29,217 bases of DNA from Spirochaeta sp. (GTDB taxonomy: Bacteria > Spirochaetota > Spirochaetia > DSM-27196 > SLAA01), in contig JAIVHN010000183.1 in assembly GCA_020201015.1 (NCBI GenBank), forward strand, positions 1 to 29,217, given 5' to 3'. The stretch's first letter is position 1. Every line of letters starts with the position of its first letter. Positions 23,123 to 29,217 of this stretch are shown here, piece after piece. The position numbers and the translations under genes are program-made. Under the pieces are notes generated by a model, which was not told where the DNA came from, searched no databases, and saw only the letters and a list, made by a program, of their open reading frames with translations.

Positions 23123-24138
23123 AACGAACCGAGATACGACTTGACCACGGCGCCGGTGGCAGCGCCGCCCGCGAGCTTATTGAACAGATTTTCATGTCAC
23201 GTTTCGCTAATCCGGTTCTGTTGGCGGCTTCAGACTCGGCCGTCTTAGGGGCGCCGCCTGAGCGCATGTCGTTTACCACCGACTCACACGTAGTGAAACC
23301 GGTGGAGTTTCCTGGGGGGAACATTGGCAAGCTTGCGGTTGCTGGCACCGTGAACGACCTTGCGGTCTCCGGGGCTAAGCCGCTTTATCTGAGCGCTGGG
23401 TTCATTTTAGAGGAAGGGCTTTCTATAGAGTTGCTTGAGCGTGTTGTGGAGTCCATGGCCCGTACGGCAGAGGAGGCCGGTGTCGCCATTGTTACCGGCG
23501 ACACCAAGGTGGTCGAACGCGGCTCATGTGACGGTATTTTTATTACCACGGCCGGTGTCGGTGCTCTGCCGGACTCGCGTGCAGGTATTGGTGGCGCCGT
23601 TGACGTCCAGCCAGGCGACCGCCTGATTATTAACGGAGCGCTTGCCGAGCATGGTGCAGCTATTGTGTCTGCGCGCAACGACTTACAGACAGACCCGGTG
23701 ATTTATTCCGACTGCGCTCCGCTGTGTGACCTTATTGAGACAATGTTCGCGGCCGCGCCGGACGGTATACGCTTCATGCGTGATGCAACGCGCGGCGGGC
23801 TTGCTACCGTAGTATGCGAGCTTGCAGACATGCGCCAGCTGCGTATTGAGCTTGAGGAAGAGGCGCTACCGGTCAAGGAGCACGTGCGTGGCGTATGTGA
23901 GATGTTTGGCTTTGATCCCCTGTATCTGGCAAATGAGGGCAAGGTTGTAGCAGTGGTTGCCGAAAAAGAGGCAGATGCGGTGCTTGCTGCAATGCGCTCA
24001 CATCCTCTCGGCCGCGAGGCTGCAATCTTTGGTACCGTAGGCGAGCGGGGCAAAAGCCGTGTGACCATGGACACCTCTATTGGCGGCTCGCGCGTTTTAC
24101 AACTGCTTGCCGGTGAGCAGCTGCCGCGAATCTGCTGA
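23119..24138 (+). CDS. hypE: Hydrogenase maturation protein HypE
   Basis: This 339-residue PurM-like ATPase dehydrates the C-terminal thiocarboxamide to thiocyanate. The acceptor Cys339 is the last residue (LPRIC), as required. It begins MKRTEIRLDHGAGGSAARELI, with TVNDLAVSGAKPLYLSAGFI, VTGDTKVVE and RDATRGGLATV. The start at 23119 overlaps the hypD stop by ATGA; the longer frame from 22981 is antisense-like overlap with hypD and has no similarity. Confidence 0.95.
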   Translation: MKRTEIRLDHGAGGSAARELIEQIFMSRFANPVLLAASDSAVLGAPPERMSFTTDSHVVKPVEFPGGNIGKLAVAGTVNDLAVSGAKPLYLSAGFILEEGLSIELLERVVESMARTAEEAGVAIVTGDTKVVERGSCDGIFITTAGVGALPDSRAGIGGAVDVQPGDRLIINGALAEHGAAIVSARNDLQTDPVIYSDCAPLCDLIETMFAAAPDGIRFMRDATRGGLATVVCELADMRQLRIELEEEALPVKEHVRGVCEMFGFDPLYLANEGKVVAVVAEKEADAVLAAMRSHPLGREAAIFGTVGERGKSRVTMDTSIGGSRVLQLLAGEQLPRIC

Positions 24139-24158
24139 GCTGCAGCACGGAGGTACAG

Positions 24159-24512
24159 ATGCATGAAATGAGTATTGTCGAGCACCTTTTTGGCGTAATT
24201 GCCGAGATCGCAGAGAAAGAAGGGCTAAGCTCTATACAACGTGTAGAGGTAGAGATTGGCGGGATGCGACAGATTGTGCCGGAGTTATTTCAGTTTGCCT
24301 TTGATGCTGGCAAGGATCGTACCATTGCTGCAGGCGCCGAGCTTGCTATGACCTTTGTCCCAATCCAAGCCACCTGCAATGTTTGCGGTGCCGTGTTTGA
24401 GGTTCAGCTTCATGAGTATGTCTGCGGTTCATGCGGCGCGGTCGATGTCAAGGTTACTGCTGGCAAAGAAATACTGATAACGTCCATTGAAGGAGATTGT
24501 GATGATAATTGA
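24159..24512 (+). CDS. hypA: Nickel metallochaperone HypA
   Basis: This 117-residue protein carries nickel to hydrogenase with HypB. The N-terminal MHEMSIVEHL supplies the nickel ligand His2. A zinc site is formed by Cys73, Cys76, Cys89 and Cys92. GGAGG lies upstream of ATG 24159. Its end overlaps hypB by 11 nt. Confidence 0.95.
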   Translation: MHEMSIVEHLFGVIAEIAEKEGLSSIQRVEVEIGGMRQIVPELFQFAFDAGKDRTIAAGAELAMTFVPIQATCNVCGAVFEVQLHEYVCGSCGAVDVKVTAGKEILITSIEGDCDDN

Positions 24513-25179
24513 GCTGCGACAAGACATACTTGTAGCTAACCAGAAGATGGTTTCGGTAGTTAAGGAACGTCTGGCACAGGAAAAAGTTCTAATGCTGAAC
24601 ATTATCGGCTCTCCTGGTTCTGGGAAGACCAGTCTGCTTGAAGCCACTCTGGCCGGACTCACCGAGCGGTTCCAGGTTGCCATAATTGAGGCCGATGTAG
24701 AAACGAAACGAGATTCCGAACGGCTGGAGCGCTTTGGTGCACCGCTTTACCACATTAACACCGGCGGCATGTGCCATCTTGAGTCGGATATTATTCTCTC
24801 CTCGCTCGACCAAATGGATCTGGCCAGTATCGATGTAGTGATCATTGAGAACGTTGGAAACCTCATTTGCCCCGCCGACTTCGACATAGGAGAGCATGCA
24901 AAGATAGCGGTCTCAAGTGTACCGGAAGGTGACGACAAACCAAGCAAGTACCCGGTGTTGTTTCGTGAAGCCGAGGCGGTTGTGCTGAACAAAGTTGACC
25001 TGGTTCCCTACACCAACTTCAACACAGAGAACTTTACCACCGATCTGCGCCGCATAAACGGCACCGTACCACTTTTTGAACTCTCGGCAACCGGTGGAGA
25101 TGGTGTTCAAGCCTGGCTTGACTGGCTTGTACAAAGGATTGAAGCCTCACAAGCCGTAGACGTGACAGCATCGATATGA
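24502..25179 (+). CDS. hypB: Nickel-insertion GTPase HypB
   Basis: This 225-residue GTPase drives nickel insertion into HoxH. The P-loop is GSPGSGKT (residues 36-43); metal ligands Cys91 and His92 (GGMCHLE) and Cys123 (ENVGNLICP) match the G-domain nickel/zinc site. NKVDL gives guanine specificity. It has neither the N-terminal CxxCGC nickel site of E. coli nor a His-rich stretch, so it cannot store nickel; the His-rich LarC loop may be the only such store here (inference). The start at 24502 follows AGGAG with 6-nt spacing. Confidence 0.95.
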   Translation: MIIELRQDILVANQKMVSVVKERLAQEKVLMLNIIGSPGSGKTSLLEATLAGLTERFQVAIIEADVETKRDSERLERFGAPLYHINTGGMCHLESDIILSSLDQMDLASIDVVIIENVGNLICPADFDIGEHAKIAVSSVPEGDDKPSKYPVLFREAEAVVLNKVDLVPYTNFNTENFTTDLRRINGTVPLFELSATGGDGVQAWLDWLVQRIEASQAVDVTASI

Positions 25180-25217
25180 CCCCAACGTAGATATGACACA
25201 AGCGCAGACACGAGATT

Positions 25218-25247
25218 AAAAAAGGCAGCCCACAGGCTGCCTTTTTT
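25218..25247. terminator. Bidirectional terminator ending the hyp operon
   Basis: AAAAAAGGCAGCC (25218-25230), loop CACA, and GGCTGCCTTTTTT (25235-25247) form a long perfect stem with A- and T-tracts on both sides. It can terminate hypB and the convergent dihydroorotate dehydrogenase-like gene. Confidence 0.93.
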
Positions 25248-25272
25248 ATTTCAATACCTATTACAGAGACAA

Positions 25273-26105
25273 TCAGCGTGGAGCTTCTTGGTACTGCCCG
25301 GTGGTCCTGCGCATAAACTGCACACGCTCAAAAGCGGCAGTGTTTTCAGGGCCTTTTGCGACCATGCCGCGGAAAGCGTCGACCGAGTCGTAGTTGTGCT
25401 TCTGCATCCAGGTCTCAAGTCCCGAAACCATTTTTTCAAGTGCTTTTGGGCCGCTCTTATAGAGCGCGGACACTACCTGAACCGCCTTCGCACCGGCCAG
25501 AAGTTCTTTCGGTAGTATCGATTAAAGAGTACAAGGCCCTCAATGCCGGTGGAAGAAAGTTGGGTCACAAAACGGGCGACATCGCTAAAGTAGTACCCAA
25601 TCTTTACGGCAATTGGAAGTTTAGTGTTAGCACGAACCTCTTTCACGATGGCTAGGTAGGTGTCTTCTAGTGTACGCCCGTCCTCGACGTCGGCTGGCGA
25701 TATGTAGATATTCAGCTCAAGTCCGTCGGCTCCGGCAGACTCGATTTTTTGAGCAAAGGCTGGCCACTCCTTTGGAGTACGACAGTTAATGCTTGCAATG
25801 ACCGGGATATCAACCGCGCTTTTGGCGTCCTGAATGAGTTCAAGATACTCGTTGACGCCGTCTTCTTTGGAGAAACCGTTTACGACTTCAATGGCTTCTG
25901 GATACCAGAAATACATATCGTCTTGTTCAACGAGTTTTCCTGAATCCGCAAGGATCTGCTCTTCGTACAGTGACTTAAGGACGACCGCAGCCGCGCCGTG
26001 TTGCTCAAGTTTTTTAATCTTAGCGGCCGAGTTTGTGTAGGTAGACGCTCCAACAATTATTGGGTTTTTCAGCGTCAATCCCATGTAGCTCGTGGTAGTA
26101 GACAT
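25273..26105 (-). pseudogene. Dihydroorotate dehydrogenase-like protein, internal deletion and frameshift
   Basis: The first part (26105 to about 25510) encodes an FMN-binding TIM-barrel of the DHOD-like family: SYMGLTLKNPIIVGAS, AAVVLKSLYEEQI, IPVIASINC, GADGLELNIYI, PIAVKIGYY and GLVLFNRYYR. The frame then leaves the family and stops at 25473. The true C-terminus continues in another frame: KELLAGAKAVQVVSALYKSG (starting near 25510), then ALEKMVSGLETWMQKHNYDS to 25273. From family knowledge, about 70 codons covering the strand with LRWIALLSGR and TTGVH are missing at the joint. The lost segment contributes FMN phosphate binding, so a functional enzyme is unlikely. GGAAGG precedes the ATG at 26105. 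It is a real deletion or an assembly error. Confidence 0.85.
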
Positions 26106-26209
26106 AGATTTTCCTTCCTTCGTGAGTTTTGAGACGGCTGTGGTGCCTGCAATTATAAAACGCTGTCTCAGGGTGTCAAGAAAAACTTCTCGAAACTGTC
26201 CATATCTGG

Positions 26210-26623
26210 CTATTTTTGAGCTTCTTTCTCACAAAGCAGCTCAAGGAAACGCTCCGGTATTGGAGTCGGGCGCTGAGTATCAGAATCTAGACAGACCATG
26301 GTCGTGCGGGCAACCGCAAACACTCGCTCCGCTCCGTCGGTGATGGTGTACAACAAGTCAAAACTGGCACGCTTCATTTGCTCGACTTGTATCACAATTA
26401 CTACATCGCGACGCAAGGTGATGAACTCTTTGTAACGGCAGGATGCCTCAACCACGACAAAAAGCGGTGCACCTGGACCTATACGTTGCTCAAGCTCGTG
26501 CTCCATGAGTTTCACGCGAGCCGTCTCTATAAACGTGAAAAACTCTGCATGATTCACATGCCCGTAGGCGTCAAGATCGCGAAAACGAAGCTCAACCGGT
26601 ATGCGAAATGTCCTGTATGTCAT
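26210..26623 (-). CDS. Hotdog-fold acyl-CoA thioesterase (YbgC/FadM-like)
   Basis: This 137-residue protein has the 4HBT thioesterase signature: VELRFRDLDAYGHVNHAEFFTFIETAR, with catalytic Asp17 and HVNHAEF. It hydrolyses an acyl-CoA thioester; the chain specificity cannot be told. Length is usual. It is divergent from kamA, with an 84-bp gap, and lies 104 bp upstream of the broken DHOD-like gene on the same strand. Confidence 0.88.
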   Translation of the reverse strand: MTYRTFRIPVELRFRDLDAYGHVNHAEFFTFIETARVKLMEHELEQRIGPGAPLFVVVEASCRYKEFITLRRDVVIVIQVEQMKRASFDLLYTITDGAERVFAVARTTMVCLDSDTQRPTPIPERFLELLCEKEAQK

Positions 26624-26707
26624 GATCCGAACTTACGTGGATACCGATGCATGGTCAATGGCCCGGGTCGTTGACACCATTTCCTCCAAGAAGTAGCATC
26701 ATAGGTT

Positions 26708-27766
26708 ATGGCTTCAGCTTCTGGTTTTTCCAGTGTTCAGTGTTCCAATGTTGAGACTGATGGACACTCCTTGCCGTGTCGAACAACCTCGTTCTATCGT
26801 GCACTTGCAGATACCGCGGATCCGGCGCGCGACCCTATTGCGGCCCAGTTTGTTCCCCGCCCCGAGGAGCAACAGCACGAAGACTACGAAAGCCCAGATC
26901 CATTGGCTGACCGCCGTTTCGCGGTATGTGAACGTCTTATACATCGGTATCCGGATCGCGTACTCCTTCTTACAACCGACACCTGCGCGGTGTACTGCCG
27001 CCACTGCTTTCGGCGTCATTTTACTGGCGGGCGGCGAGGCGCGCCAACCGCACAGGAAATGGACAATGTGCTAGCCTACATCACCAAGAATCCCGGCGTT
27101 CAGGAGATACTGCTTTCCGGCGGCGACCCGCTGACGTTGTCCGACTCGCAACTGGCCGTGATTCTCAATGGAATCCGCACCGCCCGCCCAGACATGATTG
27201 TTCGGATATGTAGTCGTATTCCAGTGGTAAATCCATCACGAATTAGCGAGACAACCGCACGCATGCTTGCTGGCGGGCACGACGCGGAACACGACGCGGA
27301 ACACGACGCGGATCATGGCGCGGCAGGCACCTGGTTTGTGACACACGTAAACCATCCTCGCGAGGTTTCTCCCGCGTTCATTTCCGCTATTCGTCTGCTT
27401 ATGCGCTTTGGTATACCGGTTTTGAATCAAGCTGTGCTGCTGCGAGGAATTAACGACGATATCGACACTCTCGAAGAGTTGTTCCGTGCTTTGTATCGGG
27501 CAGGGGTCAAACCGTACTATCTACTGCAGACCGACTTGGCCGCTGGCACATACCATTTCAGGGTGCCTATTTCCCAAGGAATTGTACTTATACAGGAGCT
27601 TCGGCGGCGCTTGAGCGGCCCGGCGGTGCCGGTCTACGCGCTTGACCTACCAGGAGGTGGAGGGAAGGTCCCTATTGAGTCTGCTCTCCTGAGGCTGGAA
27701 CCATCTGCGTATGTCTTTCGTGGCCCGGACGGTCTGGAGTATTCCTACCCCCGCGCGGCGGAGTAA
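26708..27766 (+). CDS. kamA: KamA-family radical SAM aminomutase
   Basis: This 352-residue enzyme belongs to the lysine 2,3-aminomutase/EpmB family. The radical SAM cluster is Cys93, Cys97, Cys100 in TCAVYCRHCFRR. The PLP Lys320 is in PGGGGKVP. Also seen are DPIAAQFVPRPEE, HRYPDRVLLLTT, LLSGGDPLTLSD, VNHPREVSPA and NQAVLLRGINDD. The length suits the short, EpmB-like members that lack the C-terminal tetramerisation region of clostridial KamA. Substrate (free lysine versus EF-P lysine) is undecided; no epmA or efp is nearby. Residues 191-206 (HDAEHDAEHDADHGAA) are an insertion encoded by a 12-bp tandem repeat. The start is weak (ATAGGTT before ATG). Confidence 0.85.
   Translation: MASASGFSSVQCSNVETDGHSLPCRTTSFYRALADTADPARDPIAAQFVPRPEEQQHEDYESPDPLADRRFAVCERLIHRYPDRVLLLTTDTCAVYCRHCFRRHFTGGRRGAPTAQEMDNVLAYITKNPGVQEILLSGGDPLTLSDSQLAVILNGIRTARPDMIVRICSRIPVVNPSRISETTARMLAGGHDAEHDAEHDADHGAAGTWFVTHVNHPREVSPAFISAIRLLMRFGIPVLNQAVLLRGINDDIDTLEELFRALYRAGVKPYYLLQTDLAAGTYHFRVPISQGIVLIQELRRRLSGPAVPVYALDLPGGGGKVPIESALLRLEPSAYVFRGPDGLEYSYPRAAE
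27278..27325 (+). repeat. 12-bp in-frame tandem repeat inside kamA
   Basis: CACGACGCGGAA occurs at 27278-27289 and 27290-27301, CACGACGCGGAT at 27302-27313, and a degenerate CATGGCGCGGCA at 27314-27325. It encodes HDAE/HDAD units. Confidence 0.95.
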
Positions 27767-27776
27767 TCGTCACGCC

Positions 27777-27842
27777 CGTATATCGCCCGTATATCGACCG
27801 TATATCGACCGGTTGTCGGCGGTTGTCGGCGGTTGTCGGCGG
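27777..27842. repeat. Two adjacent tandem arrays between kamA and the methyltransferase
   Basis: Three 11-bp units CGTATATCG(C/A)C (27777-27809) are followed directly by three exact 10-bp units GGTTGTCGGC (27811-27840) and GG. They occupy nearly all of the 109-bp gap. No terminator is seen. Confidence 0.95.
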
Positions 27843-27875
27843 AATGAACAGTCGGACATTTAGGGAGGACGAAGA

Positions 27876-28625
27876 ATGGGGTTTTTACAAAGAATTCTTG
27901 GCAGGAAGAAGTCGCGTACGACCGGTCATCGCGCAGGGGCGAAACAGGCTGTACCTGCACCAAACCAGGACGCTCAGCGTGTTGATTTTTTTGATACGGT
28001 GGCAGAGGAATGGGACAGCAAAACCAAGCTAAGCCCAACTCAGGAACAACAGTTAGCCGAAATTATTGATCACGTTGGTATACACGACGGACAGGTTGTT
28101 GTGGATGCTGGCTGTGGGACCGGAGTTCTCTACAAGTATCTTGCACCACGCATCGGTTCGAAAGGCCGGGTGTTTGGGATTGACGCCTCTCCTAAGATGA
28201 TCTCGCTTGCCGAGGCAAAGTTTTCGCATGATCACCGTTTCAGCTGGCATGCCGGTTCCGTTGAGAAACTTATTGAGGAAATCGCGCCGGAAGGAATTGA
28301 CCGCATTATTTGCTATGCCAGCTTCCCTCACTTTGCAGACCCGAAGTTACTTCTTCAGATTGCGGCAAAAGCTTTACGGCCAGATGGAAAGCTTGCAATT
28401 ATTCATCTTGGTTCTTCGGAAGAGATTAACGGACTACATGCAGGAATTGGTGACAGTCCGGTGACGCAGGACACCTTACCCAGCGTTCGAGAACTAGCCG
28501 TCATGGCACAGGAGGTTTCCTTAGAGCTATCCGTCATGGCACAGGAGGTTTCCTTATCCGTACAGACCTCGCAGGAGCACCCTGGGCTCTATTTTTTCCT
28601 TGGTGCGTCGTTAAAACGGTCGTGA
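27876..28625 (+). CDS. Class I SAM-dependent methyltransferase (UbiE/Methyltransf_11 type)
   Basis: This 249-residue protein has motif I VVDAGCGTGVLYKYLAP, the acidic ribose-binding strand VFGIDASPKM, GSVEKL, and the post-motif GIDRIICYASFPHFADP...LRPDGKLAIIHLG. It is a small-molecule-type methyltransferase of unknown substrate. The first 30 residues are basic and low in complexity. Near the C-terminus 11 residues are repeated (LAVMAQEVSLE then LSVMAQEVSLS) from a 33-bp DNA duplication. GGAGGACGAAGA precedes the ATG. The kamA gene is 109 bp upstream, so a shared operon is possible. Confidence 0.85.
   Translation: MGFLQRILGRKKSRTTGHRAGAKQAVPAPNQDAQRVDFFDTVAEEWDSKTKLSPTQEQQLAEIIDHVGIHDGQVVVDAGCGTGVLYKYLAPRIGSKGRVFGIDASPKMISLAEAKFSHDHRFSWHAGSVEKLIEEIAPEGIDRIICYASFPHFADPKLLLQIAAKALRPDGKLAIIHLGSSEEINGLHAGIGDSPVTQDTLPSVRELAVMAQEVSLELSVMAQEVSLSVQTSQEHPGLYFFLGASLKRS
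28494..28559 (+). repeat. 33-bp tandem duplication inside the methyltransferase gene
   Basis: Units 28494-28526 and 28527-28559 are identical apart from one base near the start and the last codon. The length is a multiple of three, so the frame is kept and 11 residues are repeated. Confidence 0.95.
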
Positions 28626-28645
28626 TGACGGTCGACCACACATCC

Positions 28646-28664
28646 GGTGTGTAGTGGTGTGTAG
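28646..28664. repeat. 10-bp tandem duplication before the DNA methyltransferase
   Basis: GGTGTGTAGT (28646-28655) is followed by GGTGTGTAG (28656-28664). It lies within the open 5' portion of the downstream methyltransferase frame, where the length of 10 bp is not a multiple of three. Confidence 0.85.
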
Positions 28665-28698
28665 CATTGAATTCCCGGGCAAAGAAATTGCCTTCCGT

Positions 28699-29217
28699 AT
28701 GCACACAGAAGTGTCTCCGGCAGAGTTAAGTCCGGTTAAAGAGCTGTTTTACAGCTACGAGGGCGGGACTCACGCCGGAACGGCTGAGCACCGCATTATT
28801 GAAGGTGACAATCTGCCGGTCATGGCCACCCTCGCGGCTAAGGAACCGGCAAGCTTCGACCGTATTTATCTTGACCCTCCGTACAACAGTGGCAACTCGG
28901 TGCGCGGCTCCTGGGTCTACGACGACACCGGAAAAGGAGCAGGCTGGAACCCTTCTGCGGTGGAGGGCGCTGCCGTCGGGCCAGCTGCCGCTGGACCAGC
29001 TGCGGGCGCCGTGGAGGCCGTACCTCAGAGCCGGCGTAGCCGTTGGTTGTTACAACTCACACCAAGGCTCATCCTGGCCCGCCAACTGCTCACGGAAACC
29101 GGCATAATACTGGTTAGTATTTCTGAGCGGGAGTTAGAGTTCTTGGCAGTGTTGATGAGTGAGATATTCGGCTCTGAGAATCGGATTGCGATCATGAGCA
29201 TTCGTTCGCTCCACACT
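28699..29217 (+). CDS. N6-adenine/N4-cytosine DNA methyltransferase (type III Mod-like), partial
   Basis: The frame is open from 28615 to the right edge of the window and carries HRIIEGDNLPVM, then motif IV FDRIYLDPPYNSGNS (Asp59-Pro-Pro-Tyr62 if started at ATG 28699), then LLQLTPRLILARQLLTETG and ILVSISERELEFLAVLMSEIFGSEN. These match the N-terminal half of beta-class site-specific DNA methyltransferases such as type III Mod. Similarity (FPGKEIAFR) may begin upstream of 28699, so the true start could be a GTG near 28654; no ribosome site is visible. Between motif IV and the next helix is a Gly/Ala/Pro-rich insertion (about residues 84-103). The rest of the gene and any restriction partner are outside the window. 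Confidence 0.8.
   Translation, partial: MHTEVSPAELSPVKELFYSYEGGTHAGTAEHRIIEGDNLPVMATLAAKEPASFDRIYLDPPYNSGNSVRGSWVYDDTGKGAGWNPSAVEGAAVGPAAAGPAAGAVEAVPQSRRSRWLLQLTPRLILARQLLTETGIILVSISERELEFLAVLMSEIFGSENRIAIMSIRSLHT

Noticed and set aside
27777..27842. CRISPR-like array
   Set aside because: Units are 10-11 bp, contiguous, with no spacers and no cas genes nearby.
28625..28654. Short leader peptide (ATG overlapping the methyltransferase stop as TGATG, ending at a TAG in the 10-bp repeat)
   Set aside because: Only nine codons, with no further support; it could arise by chance.
1..29217. tRNA, rRNA, insertion sequences, phage genes or riboswitches
   Set aside because: Scanned the gaps by eye and saw no tRNA-like arms, transposase or integrase motifs, or recognisable riboswitch cores; a covariance-model search would be needed to exclude small RNAs.

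Overview
The window looks like chromosomal DNA of an anaerobic, fermentative bacterium that depends heavily on nickel. Most genes belong to lactate oxidation, lactate racemisation or NiFe-hydrogenase function. There are no transposases, phage genes, CRISPR arrays or RNA genes. The phylum cannot be fixed from sequence alone. Coding density is high, genes are packed in operons with ATGA overlaps, and TTG and GTG starts occur (etfB, etfA, lctD, hypD).

Layout. Positions 1-2341 are housekeeping and miscellaneous: the first codons of pspA (minus strand, running off the left edge), a STAS-zinc ribbon protein, an SDR, and a convergent yqfO-like/csaA-like pair whose 3' ends are merged. Positions 2364-9338 are the lactate block. 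On the minus strand are nikR-like, a GlcD-type flavin dehydrogenase and csaA; on the plus strand are etfB-etfA-lctD, a strong terminator, then larA. Positions 9367-12766 (minus) are larC-larB-cinA, the nickel-pincer cofactor genes. After a second SDR, positions 13993-19063 (minus) are hoxF-hoxU-hoxY-hoxH-hoxW, an NAD-linked NiFe hydrogenase with its maturation protease. Facing away from it, 19446-25179 (plus) is hypF-C-D-E-A-B. Positions 25273-29217 hold a broken dihydroorotate dehydrogenase-like gene, a thioesterase, a KamA-family radical SAM enzyme, a SAM methyltransferase and the start of a DNA methyltransferase.

How the genes fit together (inference): LarA interconverts L- and D-lactate using a nickel-pincer cofactor made with LarB and LarC. 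EtfBA plus LctD oxidises D-lactate to pyruvate, probably by flavin-based electron confurcation to NAD+. HoxFUYH can then dispose of NADH electrons as H2 or take H2 up, and HypA-F and HoxW mature it. The NikR-like regulator fits the nickel theme but has lost three of the four classical nickel ligands. cinA overlapping larB suggests that pyridine-nucleotide deamidation feeds pincer synthesis.

A second theme is genome scarring. Unrelated 10-33 bp units are tandemly duplicated at many places, between genes and inside two genes, and there are two apparent deletion scars.
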